Notes under the pieces: model-generated | What the model was told of the DNA's origin: nothing | The model's input: the letters and a program-made list of their open reading frames with translations, nothing else | Databases searched by the model: none | Part shown: piece after piece, positions 43,610 to 50,778 of the stretch | How the letters are laid out: each line of letters starts with the position of its first letter | Position numbering within the stretch: position 1 is the stretch's first letter | Translations under genes and position numbers: made by a program | NCBI RefSeq assembly: GCF_043195105.1 | Contig: NZ_JBAFWO010000002.1 | Reading direction: 5' to 3' (one strand) | Length of the DNA: 64,000 nt | From: NCEH01 sp002257205 | Lineage (GTDB): Bacteria; Pseudomonadota; Alphaproteobacteria; Rhizobiales; Xanthobacteraceae

Positions 43610-43625
43610 TGTCTTGAATCGGACA
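43610..43625. promoter_or_regulatory. NifA UAS 1 in the nifH/pseudo-receiver divergent region
   Basis: Exact TGT-CTTGAATCGG-ACA. It lies between divergent sigma-54 promoters and could activate both. Confidence 0.85.
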
Positions 43626-43638
43626 GCGGGCGCTGCGC

Positions 43639-43654
43639 TGTCACAAACGAAACA
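43639..43654. promoter_or_regulatory. NifA UAS 2 in the nifH/pseudo-receiver divergent region
   Basis: Exact TGT-CACAAACGAA-ACA, 29 bases (about three helical turns) from UAS 1, so the two sites face the same side of the DNA. Confidence 0.82.
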
Positions 43655-43721
43655 AGCGGGCAGGGGCGGCGCCGGTCCGCAAAACCTGTGCGAACCCTCG
43701 CCAATACTTGCGTTTCGCGCG

Positions 43722-43737
43722 CGGAACGGAACTTGCT
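43722..43737 (+). promoter_or_regulatory. Probable sigma-54 promoter of the pseudo-receiver operon
   Basis: CGGAACGGAACTTGCT has GG and GC separated by ten bases and the -12 TTGCT element; the -24 element deviates (GGAAC instead of GGCAC). 57 bases before the ATG at 43794 and 68 bases beyond UAS 2. Confidence 0.65.
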
Positions 43738-43793
43738 TCGAGCGCTATGGAGCGCGGACGGGCAGAGTACCGCGACACGCCAGCGAGGGTGAC

Positions 43794-44228
43794 ATGCAGA
43801 TTGGTGTCGAAACATCAAAGGCCGTGGATCAGCGGCGCGTGTTTGTTGTCGATCAGGATGAAATCACGCGCGCCGCCCTGCAATTCATGCTGCACGATGA
43901 AATCGAGACGCATGAACTCGCCACTCCCGAAGAAGCTTATGAGAAAGGCGTCGGCTGGCTGAAGCCAGACGTGGTGCTGCTCGGCGTTTCCTTTCTCAGC
44001 GAGCGCGGCACGAAGCTCGTGGACGATCTCAATGCCAAATTTCCCGGGGTGCGCATTCTCATCGTCTGCGAAAAGGCGCAGGAAGCCACGGCGGTGGACG
44101 GCATCAAGGCCGGCGCCCATGGCGCGCTGGTCAAGCCGCTGACGCTGGAGGCTGTGCGCAAGAAGGTGGACACGATCCTCGGGCGGGGCGGGGCGCAGCC
44201 GATCGTACAGCTCGGCTTCATGCGATAG
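43794..44228 (+). CDS. Receiver-domain protein lacking the phospho-acceptor Asp (pseudo-receiver)
   Basis: 144 residues forming a single CheY-like receiver domain without an output domain. RVFVVDQDEITRAALQFML gives the acidic pocket and ALVKPLTLEAV keeps the conserved Lys-Pro. The phosphorylation site, normally LLD, reads VVLLGVSF, so Asp is replaced by Gly, and the usual Thr/Ser after strand 4 is Cys (ILIVCEKA). It therefore cannot be a normal phosphorelay response regulator. First gene of a rightward operon (NifO-like, nitroreductase, rhodanese) driven from the nifH divergent region. Function unknown. Confidence 0.85.
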   Translation: MQIGVETSKAVDQRRVFVVDQDEITRAALQFMLHDEIETHELATPEEAYEKGVGWLKPDVVLLGVSFLSERGTKLVDDLNAKFPGVRILIVCEKAQEATAVDGIKAGAHGALVKPLTLEAVRKKVDTILGRGGAQPIVQLGFMR

Positions 44229-44237
44229 GGGGCGGTC

Positions 44238-44675
44238 TTGACCGCGATCGTGTTCTTTCAAAAGCCGGGCTGCGGCACCAATGCGCGCCAGATCGCGATG
44301 CTGGAGCGCGCGGGCTATCGCGTGGACGCGCGCAACCTGTTGAGCGAGCCCTGGACGCCCGAGCGCCTGCTCGGCTTCTTCGGCGATACGCCGGTCACGA
44401 ACTGGTTCAACCCCGCGGCGCCGCGGGTGAAGTCCGGCGAGATCTTGCCGGAACGGCTGGATGCGGTATCCGCGCTGGCGCTGATGATCGCCGATCCGCT
44501 GCTGATCCGCCGGCCGCTGGTGGAGCGCGGCACCGCGCGCTGCGCGGGGTTCGATCGCGAGCCCGTCACCTCCTGGCTGCGCGATGGGGATGCGCTGAAG
44601 GCCGTCCAGGGCTGCACCCGGCCGGAGGCGCCAGGGGGGTGTCCGGCGCCGGAACCGCCGGCTGCCGAGGCATGA
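44238..44675 (+). CDS. nifO: ArsC-like nitrogenase-associated protein (NifO family)
   Basis: 145-residue thioredoxin-fold protein of the ArsC/Spx group. KPGCGTNARQIAML holds a single N-terminal Cys at the position of the ArsC catalytic Cys, and PVTNWFNPAAPRVKSGE is typical of the nitrogenase-associated subfamily. In Azotobacter NifO affects the balance of molybdenum use between nitrogenase and nitrate reductase. It starts at TTG behind AGGGGG, nine bases after the pseudo-receiver gene, and its stop overlaps the next start (ATGA). The last 20 residues are Pro/Glu/Ala-rich. Confidence 0.82.
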   Translation: MTAIVFFQKPGCGTNARQIAMLERAGYRVDARNLLSEPWTPERLLGFFGDTPVTNWFNPAAPRVKSGEILPERLDAVSALALMIADPLLIRRPLVERGTARCAGFDREPVTSWLRDGDALKAVQGCTRPEAPGGCPAPEPPAAEA

Positions 44676-46303
44676 ATATCGCCGCCCCGGAGGCCCTGAG
44701 CGCCGTCGATACGGTCCTCGCCTATCATGCGCGGACCAAGCACACCCTGGCGCGTTATGCGCCGGGGCCGGAAACATTGGATTGGGATGCCCAGCCGGAT
44801 CCGTTTCGCGTGTTCGCAGGCGCCCCGCGCGTGGCTCTGCCGCTCGCCGCGCACAAGCTGGAAACGCGCTTCGCCCAGATCCACGATGGCCCGCCGCGCC
44901 CCGCCATCCTGAACGCGGACGGCCTCGCGCTGCTGCTGGAATTGTCGTTCGGGCTCGCGGCCTGGAAGGAGTTGGGGCCGGATCGCTGGGCGTTGCGCTG
45001 CAATCCCTCCAGCGGCAATCTTCACCCGACCGAGGTCTATGCGCTCACCGCCCAAGTGGCGGGCCTTGCCGACGGGGTTCATCATTATGTCAGCCGCGAT
45101 CATGTGCTGGAGCAGCGTTGCCGGGCGCCGACGCGGCCCGGCGATGCGCCGCGTCTGTGGATCGGCCTCAGTTCCGTCCATTGGCGCGAGGCGTGGAAAT
45201 ATGGTGAGCGCGCCTTCCGCTATTGTCAGCTCGACATCGGCCACGCCCTCGGCGCGCTGCGCTATGCGGCGGGCGCGCTCGGCTGGAGCGCCCGCGTCGT
45301 GGAAGGCTGCGATGCCGCGACATTGGCGGCGCTGATGGGGCTCGACCGTCCAGCGGATTTCTCCGGCGTGGAACAGGAAGACGCGGACGTGCTCGTGGCC
45401 ATCGAGCCGGGCACGATGCCGCGTCTTGATGCCGAAGACCTCATCCCCCGCGACCTTGCGGAGGGTGAATGGACGGGCCGCGCGAGCCTGCTGGACCCGC
45501 ACCCGCTGTATCGCTGGCCGATCATCGCCGAAGTGAGCCGGGCGACGCGGACGACGGCGGCTCCATTCGCACCCGCGGCTTTGCCCCCGCTTCCCGCCCT
45601 GGCTGGCAGCGGCGAAGGGCGGGCGGCCGAGATCCTGATCGGACGGCGCAGCGCCCAGCGCTTCGACAGCCGGTTTGAAATGCCGCGCGCCGCCTTTTTC
45701 AGGATGCTGGACGCACTGCTGCCCCGCGCCGCCGCGCCGTGGGATATCTGGGAACGTATGCCGGGCCTGCACCCCGTCCTGTTCGTCCATCGGGTTGAGG
45801 GGTTGGCGCCGGGCCTCTATGCCCTTCCGCGCTGCGAGACCGCCGGCTCGGTGCTGCGGGCGGCATTGCGGGCCGATTTCGCATGGGAGCCGGTGGAAGG
45901 CGCGCCCGCGCACCTACCTCTCGTGCGTCTGGTGCAGACCGATTGCCGGGGCGTCGCGCGCACCCTCAGCTGTCACCAGGCCATCGCCAGCGACAGCTGT
46001 TTTGCCATGAGCATGCTGGTACAATTCGAAGCGCCGATCCGGGCCGATCCCGCGCGGTATCGCCAGCTGCATTGGGAAGCCGGCCTACTGGGCCATGTGC
46101 TTTATCTGGAAGCGGAGGCCGCGGGGCTGCGCGGCACCGGCATAGGCTGCTTTTTCGACGACGCCCTGCACGAGCTGCTGGGCCTCGCGTCGCTGGAATT
46201 CCAGACCCTTTACCATTTCACCGTCGGGCGCCCGCTCAGCGACGACCGGATCTCCACCTTGCCCGCCTATGAAGGCCGGCCGATGCTTTCCGCACGAGGA
46301 TAG
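44672..46303 (+). CDS. Tandem nitroreductase-domain protein (SagB type)
   Basis: 543 residues with two nitroreductase-like halves. The first (about 1-280) has RCNPSSGNLHPTEVYAL, the FMN-binding segment of SagB-type oxidoreductases. The second (about 310-540) begins LIGRRSAQRFDSRFE and ends with LRGTGIGCFFDD. Similar proteins are encoded in other nif clusters, role unknown; SagB relatives oxidise azolines in peptide maturation. Translationally coupled to the NifO-like gene. No precursor peptide is seen nearby, so a nitrogenase-linked redox function is more likely than peptide modification. Confidence 0.82.
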   Translation: MNIAAPEALSAVDTVLAYHARTKHTLARYAPGPETLDWDAQPDPFRVFAGAPRVALPLAAHKLETRFAQIHDGPPRPAILNADGLALLLELSFGLAAWKELGPDRWALRCNPSSGNLHPTEVYALTAQVAGLADGVHHYVSRDHVLEQRCRAPTRPGDAPRLWIGLSSVHWREAWKYGERAFRYCQLDIGHALGALRYAAGALGWSARVVEGCDAATLAALMGLDRPADFSGVEQEDADVLVAIEPGTMPRLDAEDLIPRDLAEGEWTGRASLLDPHPLYRWPIIAEVSRATRTTAAPFAPAALPPLPALAGSGEGRAAEILIGRRSAQRFDSRFEMPRAAFFRMLDALLPRAAAPWDIWERMPGLHPVLFVHRVEGLAPGLYALPRCETAGSVLRAALRADFAWEPVEGAPAHLPLVRLVQTDCRGVARTLSCHQAIASDSCFAMSMLVQFEAPIRADPARYRQLHWEAGLLGHVLYLEAEAAGLRGTGIGCFFDDALHELLGLASLEFQTLYHFTVGRPLSDDRISTLPAYEGRPMLSARG

Positions 46304-46305
46304 AT

Positions 46306-47085
46306 ATGCGACAGCGCGTTCCGTTCCGCCGCATCGGCATCGAAGAGGCCGAGGCCCTGCTGGGTGGCAATCTGCTGATCCTGGACACGCGCGATCCGAC
46401 GTCCTTTGGGGAGGCCCGGATCGATGGCGCGGTGCGGGTTTCGTTTTCCGATCTCGGCCCGACGCTCGCCGGCACACCGAAAGATCAGCCGATCCTGATT
46501 TATTGCTATCACGGCAATGCCAGTCAGGAATATGCGCAGGCCTTCTCCGATTTCGGCTTCTCGCAGATCTATAGCCTCGACGGCGGGTTCGAGGCGTGGC
46601 GGCGGCGTCCGGCCGGCGCACCAGCGCTTCCGGCCGTGCTGGACGCATGGCTCCAGGCGCAAGGATTTGCGCCCGGCGCGGTGGAAGGCGCCATCGCCAA
46701 TGGCACGACTCCCCTTATGAAAGCGGCCCACACGGGTGCACTGGCCATGGCGGGGGCGCTGATCGCAGCGGGGGCGCGGCTCAATGCCCGCAATGCCGAC
46801 GGCAACACCGCCCTCTGGCTCGCCTGCGTCGGTCGGCACTTCGACATGATCGACCTGCTGGTGGAGGGCGGGATCGATCTCGACACCGCCAACGACAATG
46901 GCGCCACCGCGCTGATGTATGCCTCGTCCGCCGGGCTCGCCGATGTGGTGGCGCGCCTGCTGGAGCGCGGGGCGGATATCCGCCCCGAGACCCTGGACGG
47001 CTTCACGGCGCTGGATCTTGCGGGAAATGTCGAATGCCTCACCCTGCTGCGCCGGGTGAGCCGGAGGCAGGCTGTGGTGGCATGA
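46306..47085 (+). CDS. Rhodanese-ankyrin fusion protein
   Basis: 259 residues. Residues about 5-105 are a single rhodanese domain (LLILDTRDPTSFGEARIDGA) with the active-site loop IYCYHGNASQEYA, like GlpE. Residues about 125-250 are four ankyrin repeats (GTTPLMKAAHTGALAMAGAL, GNTALWLACVGRHFDMIDLL, GATALMYASSAGLADVVARL). It could pass sulfur to a partner bound by the ankyrin part. Last gene of the operon starting at 43794; the ATG has GAGGA two bases after the previous stop. Partner and substrate unknown. Confidence 0.88.
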   Translation: MRQRVPFRRIGIEEAEALLGGNLLILDTRDPTSFGEARIDGAVRVSFSDLGPTLAGTPKDQPILIYCYHGNASQEYAQAFSDFGFSQIYSLDGGFEAWRRRPAGAPALPAVLDAWLQAQGFAPGAVEGAIANGTTPLMKAAHTGALAMAGALIAAGARLNARNADGNTALWLACVGRHFDMIDLLVEGGIDLDTANDNGATALMYASSAGLADVVARLLERGADIRPETLDGFTALDLAGNVECLTLLRRVSRRQAVVA

Positions 47086-47145
47086 GTCTTTGGAACGGTT
47101 TGCGCCCCGCCGCGTGGACGCGGCGGGGCGCAAACCCGTATGCCC

Positions 47146-47481
47146 TCAGAGCGCGGCGACGGCCACGCCCTTTTCGGTCAGAACCGTGGAAAGTTCGCCG
47201 GCCTGGAACATTTCGCGGACGATGTCGCAGCCGCCGATGAACTCGCCCTTGACGTAGAGCTGGGGGATCGTCGGCCAGCTGGAGAAGGCCTTGATGCCTT
47301 CGCGGATCTCGAAATCCGCCAGCACGTCCACGCTCTCGAACGGCACTTCAAGCCGCGCGAGGATCTGTACCACGGTGGCCGAGAAGCCGCATTGGGGCGC
47401 GGCCGGAATGCCCTTCATGAAAAGCACCACATCGTTTGCGGCGACGATGCCGGCGATGCGCTCTGCGGTGGAACTTGCCAT
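47146..47481 (-). CDS. grxD: Monothiol glutaredoxin, Grx4 family
   Basis: 111 residues with the CGFS active site (PAAPQCGFSATVVQIL), WPTIPQLYVKGEFIGGCDI and the glutathione-binding region. CGFS glutaredoxins carry and transfer [2Fe-2S] clusters, often with BolA proteins. The ATG at 47481 has GAAGGGG in front; the GTG one codon earlier is not needed. 48 bases after bolA and probably in the same transcript, with a sigma-54 promoter upstream of bolA. Confidence 0.95.
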   Translation of the reverse strand: MASSTAERIAGIVAANDVVLFMKGIPAAPQCGFSATVVQILARLEVPFESVDVLADFEIREGIKAFSSWPTIPQLYVKGEFIGGCDIVREMFQAGELSTVLTEKGVAVAAL

Positions 47482-47529
47482 CACTTTTCCCCTTCACGAT
47501 CAGATGAATTGAACCGCCCTGCAGGCGCG

Positions 47530-47763
47530 TCAGGCGGGCACGATGGTTTCGAGGGCGAGCGCATGCAGCGTTCCGCCCATATGCCCCTGAAGCGCGTCGT
47601 AGACCATCTTGTGTTGCTGCACCCGGCTCTTTCCCCGGAAGGTCTCGCTCGTCACGCGGGCGGCGAAATGATCGCCGTCGCCCGCGAGGTCAACGATGAT
47701 GACCTGCGCTTCGGGAAATGCCTCCTTGATGAGGCGCTCGATGTCGGACCCGACCATTGCCAT
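47530..47763 (-). CDS. BolA-family protein (IbaG-like)
   Basis: 77-residue BolA domain: SDIERLIKEAFPEAQVIIVD, DHFAARVTSETFRGKSRVQQ and HKMVYDALQG, with the conserved C-terminal His (GTLHALALET). BolA proteins form [2Fe-2S]-bridged dimers with CGFS glutaredoxins; the pair here is adjacent and co-directional. MAMVGSD at 47763 is the preferred start (GGAGAG eight bases before). A -24/-12 element lies 36 bases upstream and a NifA motif further up, so the pair appears tied to nitrogen fixation. Confidence 0.92.
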   Translation of the reverse strand: MAMVGSDIERLIKEAFPEAQVIIVDLAGDGDHFAARVTSETFRGKSRVQQHKMVYDALQGHMGGTLHALALETIVPA

Positions 47764-47798
47764 CGTCGTCGCTCTCCAGATGTCACCGCCTTGCCTCT

Positions 47799-47813
47799 GC
47801 AAGGTTCAAACCA
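47799..47813 (-). promoter_or_regulatory. Possible sigma-54 promoter of bolA-grxD
   Basis: Leftward strand TGGTTTGAACCTTGC: GG and GC are ten bases apart and the -12 TTGC is exact, but the -24 element (TGGTTT) is poor. 36 bases before the bolA ATG and 95 bases downstream of the UAS at 47908-47923. Confidence 0.5.
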
Positions 47814-47907
47814 CCCGCGCGAAACCTGAGGCGGGCCCAGAAATACTTCGATTTCCGGCCGAGTAGCGAAGCGGCTCTGGCGCGCGGCGGACAGAATGTG
47901 TGGGCCA

Positions 47908-47923
47908 TGTCGCATTGCCGACA
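47908..47923. promoter_or_regulatory. NifA UAS between bolA and the TPR gene
   Basis: Exact TGT-CGCATTGCCG-ACA, closely similar to the nifW site. It lies between two divergent -24/-12 elements. Confidence 0.85.
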
Positions 47924-47966
47924 GGGGCACGCGGCGTCCAAATCAAGGGCCGGCATGGTTCGGCGA

Positions 47967-47982
47967 CGGCCCGGCTCTTGCT
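47967..47982 (+). promoter_or_regulatory. Probable sigma-54 promoter of the TPR gene
   Basis: CGGCCCGGCTCTTGCT: GG-N10-GC spacing with exact TTGCT; the -24 element is GGCCC. 44 bases after the UAS and 67 bases before the ATG at 48049. Confidence 0.7.
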
Positions 47983-48048
47983 TGGAGGGAGGAACCTGTG
48001 CGGGCATCGGCTGGGCGATCCGGTCACGTCCGCTTGAGCGAGCCGCCG

Positions 48049-48528
48049 ATGATCGAGCTTTTCCGAGACCCCGACCCCATCAATTTCGGCGACCTGCCGG
48101 CGGAGATCAATGCCCTGCTCCAGCAGGGCGTCGCCGCGTATCGGCAGGATCATGCGCGGGCCGATGGCCTGTTCCGCCAGGCTCTTGCGGCGGCGCCCGG
48201 CGAATTGCCGATCTATTTCTGCCTCTACAAGATCCACACCTATCAAGGAAACCTGGACGAGGCCCAGGCCGTGGCCGAGATCGGATTGCGCGAGGCGGCG
48301 CGGCAGGCGGGATGGGATGCCGACTGGCGCCGATGGCGGCCCCAGCAGAACCTGCCCGAGGGCGCCGGCCGGTTCGCGCTCTATACGCTGAAGGCGCTCG
48401 CCTTCATCCATCTGCGGCAGAACCAGCCGGCGCGCGCCGAGGAAATCCTTGCGGCCCTGCGCCAGCTGGACCCGACGGGCGCCGTCGGCTGGACGGTGAT
48501 TGAGGCGCTGGCGCAGGGCATTGCCTGA
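48049..48528 (+). CDS. TPR-like nif-region protein (paralogue 1)
   Basis: 159-residue helical protein with tetratricopeptide-like repeats: INALLQQGVAAYRQDHARAD, IYFCLYKIHTYQGNLDEAQA and FALYTLKALAFIHLRQNQPA. It shares its layout with the protein at 60320-60859 (for example LYKIHTYQGNLDEA versus LYRFYFYKGRLAEA, and ARAEEILAALRQLDP versus EEGRAAVTKLIQLDP). Role unknown; TPR proteins usually bind partners, here perhaps during nitrogenase assembly. It has its own NifA-type promoter. The start has only a weak ribosome site. Confidence 0.72.
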   Translation: MIELFRDPDPINFGDLPAEINALLQQGVAAYRQDHARADGLFRQALAAAPGELPIYFCLYKIHTYQGNLDEAQAVAEIGLREAARQAGWDADWRRWRPQQNLPEGAGRFALYTLKALAFIHLRQNQPARAEEILAALRQLDPTGAVGWTVIEALAQGIA

Positions 48529-48536
48529 CGCGGGCA

Positions 48537-48552
48537 TGGCATCGCGCTTGCA
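48537..48552 (+). promoter_or_regulatory. Weakly supported sigma-54-like element before the SufT-like gene
   Basis: TGGCATCGCGCTTGCA has correct GG-N10-GC spacing and a good -12 element. No exact TGT-N10-ACA is found upstream; a near match (TGT-N10-CCA) lies downstream at 48710-48725, the wrong side. Possibly fortuitous. Confidence 0.3.
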
Positions 48553-48774
48553 CGTCCTGTCCCATAGGCCGCCCGGCAGGGGCGGATTGGGACTGAAATT
48601 CGTCATGAGCTTGGTGAAAACCTTCGGAACACCCGCGAATACGCTCCGCAAACTGGCGGATCACGGTGCTCTGCTTGTGCCGCGCTGGAGCCGTGTCGGT
48701 TCACCGCCATGTCTCATTGCCGCCAAGGTCGCAATTCCAACAGGGCAGCCCGTTGGCGAGAGGGTGGCAGGCAG

Positions 48775-49146
48775 ATGACACAGCTCGAGGATCGCGGCGC
48801 ATCCCATGCGACGCACGAGGCAGGGTCCACGGCCGGTGTGGACGAAGCATTGATGGAGGCGATCATCGCCGCCATCCGCACCGTGCATGATCCGGAGATT
48901 CCCGTGAACGTCTATGATCTCGGGCTCATCTACCGCATTGAACCCATGACGGGCGGCCATGTGGAGATCGACATGACCTTGACTGCCCCGGGCTGCCCGG
49001 TGGCCGGCGAATTGCTGAGCTGGGTGGAGAAAGCGGTGGTCGGCGTCGAGGGCATATCCGGGGCCACGATCAAGCTTGTGTTCGATCCGCCCTGGGATAA
49101 TTCCCGCATGTCGGAAGACGTGCAACTCGAACTGGGGTTGCTTTAG
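48775..49146 (+). CDS. SufT / DUF59 (MIP18) family Fe-S maturation protein
   Basis: 123 residues. The DUF59 core reads AIRTVHDPEIPVNVYDLGLI, IDMTLTAPGCPVAGELL and KLVFDPPWDNSRMSE, with the conserved Cys in PGCPV. SufT proteins help insert Fe-S clusters into client proteins. The first 30 residues are a variable extension. Encoded in the nif region, so a role in nitrogenase or ferredoxin cluster supply is plausible. Confidence 0.87.
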   Translation: MTQLEDRGASHATHEAGSTAGVDEALMEAIIAAIRTVHDPEIPVNVYDLGLIYRIEPMTGGHVEIDMTLTAPGCPVAGELLSWVEKAVVGVEGISGATIKLVFDPPWDNSRMSEDVQLELGLL

Positions 49147-49292
49147 CGCGTCCTCAAAAAACCAAAGAAGTAAGAATTGAAAATTCCGGGCGCGAGCCTG
49201 GCACCTTCTCCGCCGTCCGAATGACCGAGGCTGGGCGGATCAAGCACGCAATGCCCCTCGTCAGTCATCGACGGGCAAGAATTGAGGATGCC

Positions 49293-50063
49293 ATGATCGA
49301 GCTTGTTGCTTCCGACGGACATGCCTTTTCGGCGTACCGGGCCGACCCTGTGGAAGAACCCAAGGGGGCTGTCGTCATTCTCCATGAATTGTTCGGCGTC
49401 AATCCGCACATCCAAAAGATCGCCGACGCCTTCGCGGCCAAAGGCTATGTGGCCATCGCGCCGTCGCTGTTCGACCGTGTCCAGGCCGGCGTGGCGCTGA
49501 GCTATGACGAGGAGGGCTTTTCCGCCGGACTCGCGGTGCTGGAGCGATTGGACGATGCGAAGGCGCTCGCCGATATCCAAGCCAGCGTCGATGCCGTGAA
49601 GGAGGCCGGGAAGGTCGCCATCATCGGCTATTCCTGCGGAGGCAACATCGCCTATGCGGCCGCGAACGCGGTTTCGGGTATCGCCTGCGTGGTCTCCTAT
49701 TACGGCCCCGGCATTGTCGAAACCCAGGGCGAGAAGCGCAAGGTGCCGACCTTGCTGCATTTCGCCGAGAATGATCCGCTGATCCCGATCGAGCAGGTGG
49801 AGCAGTTCCGCGCCTCCCATCCCAATGTCAGCGCCTTCACCTATCCCGGCGCGACCCACGGCTTCAATTGCGATGAGCGGGGCAGCTATCACGCCGCCTC
49901 GGCCGGGCAGGCTCTGGAGCGGACCTTGTTCTGGATTTCGCAGTTCGTCGAAGGTCAGGCGCCGATCGCGCTGAAGAATTCGGGCAATTATGCGCAGGCC
50001 AAGGTGGAAAAGAAAAAGACCAAGAAGAGCGCTGACGACGATCTCGGCCCGCCCCTGGATTGA
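49293..50063 (+). CDS. Dienelactone hydrolase family protein
   Basis: 256-residue alpha/beta hydrolase: ILHELFGVNPHIQKIADAFA, the nucleophile elbow with Cys in IIGYSCGGNIAYAAA, the acid in HFAENDPLIP and His in YPGATHGFNCDERG. Dienelactone hydrolases act on chlorocatechol-derived lactones, but this copy lies among nif genes and no catechol genes are near, so its substrate here is unknown. The C-terminal 20 residues are Lys-rich (KVEKKKTKKSADDD). The ATG follows TTGAGGATG. Confidence 0.85.
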   Translation: MIELVASDGHAFSAYRADPVEEPKGAVVILHELFGVNPHIQKIADAFAAKGYVAIAPSLFDRVQAGVALSYDEEGFSAGLAVLERLDDAKALADIQASVDAVKEAGKVAIIGYSCGGNIAYAAANAVSGIACVVSYYGPGIVETQGEKRKVPTLLHFAENDPLIPIEQVEQFRASHPNVSAFTYPGATHGFNCDERGSYHAASAGQALERTLFWISQFVEGQAPIALKNSGNYAQAKVEKKKTKKSADDDLGPPLD

Positions 50064-50095
50064 GCGGACCCGGGGCACGCGGCGCGGAGGTGATG

Positions 50096-50422
50096 ATGAG
50101 CATCATCAAGGCTGATTTCGGGGCGGAAAAGCGCACGGCGGCCCGCCGCCTGCGCACCCTGCTGAGCTTGAGCGCCCTGCACGAGGCCAATGTCCGCGGC
50201 AATCCGGTGCCGTATCTCGAGCGGGCCAGCGAGCGAATTTATCAGCTCGAAAAGGTGTTGTTCGACGCTGCTGCGGCGGCCCGTCCTTCTGGGGACGAGC
50301 CGCGCACTGCGGAACCGGTGATGATCGAGACAAGCGAATATCTGTGCCTGCTCGCGTGCCGAGACATCGTCGAGACCGCCTTGAAGCAACTCGCATCCGA
50401 GGACGCGGACGCGGAATCATAG
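50096..50422 (+). CDS. Unrecognised small protein in the nif region
   Basis: 108 residues, mostly helical: RRLRTLLSLSALHEANVRGN, YLERASERIYQLEKVLFDAA and ETSEYLCLLACRDIVETAL. No membrane segment; two Cys close to the C terminus (CLLAC). I do not recognise the family. GGAGG stands five bases before the chosen ATG. 32 bases after the dienelactone hydrolase gene and 39 bases before the next, so part of one transcript. Confidence 0.65.
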   Translation: MSIIKADFGAEKRTAARRLRTLLSLSALHEANVRGNPVPYLERASERIYQLEKVLFDAAAAARPSGDEPRTAEPVMIETSEYLCLLACRDIVETALKQLASEDADAES

Positions 50423-50461
50423 CCGGCCGGGAAACCGAAATTCTTTTAAATGGAGGAATAG

Positions 50462-50704
50462 ATGTCGCTTGAGGGCTTCTTCGTGGACTGGAACGGGAAT
50501 GTACGCGAAACGCGGGATCCGGGCGGCGGATATGTCTGCGAAAGCGATCCGGTGGCGCGCTACGTGGCCATCACCACCAAGGGCGGCACGCTGATCCACG
50601 AGGCCACTTTCTATCGCTCGCTTGCCGACATCGCGAAAGCAGGGATCAAAGCGGAGCTGGTGCCGGGGTCGCACCCCTGGGGGCAGCGGGACGAGGGATT
50701 CTGA
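50462..50704 (+). CDS. Unrecognised 80-residue protein in the nif region
   Basis: 80 residues beginning MSLEGFFVDWNGNVRETRDP, with KGGTLIHEATFYRSLADIAK and ending GSHPWGQRDEGF. Compact, no membrane segment, one Cys. Strong ribosome site (TGGAGGAATAG before ATG) supports it as a real gene. Function unknown. Confidence 0.65.
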   Translation: MSLEGFFVDWNGNVRETRDPGGGYVCESDPVARYVAITTKGGTLIHEATFYRSLADIAKAGIKAELVPGSHPWGQRDEGF

Positions 50705-50778
50705 CCCACGCCTGGCAGCGCGGGGCAGCCGCGCGTGACGGGGTATGAGGGAAGGCTTGCCATGATGGGAGACGTGTC

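Noticed and set aside
48710..48725. TGT-CTCATTGCCG-CCA upstream of the SufT-like gene, similar to the UAS at 47908
   Set aside because: The second half-site is CCA, not ACA, and no properly spaced -24/-12 element lies downstream before the start codon.
48500..48778. Rightward frame between the TPR and SufT-like genes
   Set aside because: No ribosome site and Arg/Pro-rich composition typical of a shadow frame; treated as upstream region of the SufT-like gene.
49190..49215. TGGCACCTTCTCCGC before the dienelactone hydrolase gene
   Set aside because: The spacing fits sigma-54 but the -12 element is CCGC rather than TTGC and there is no UAS.
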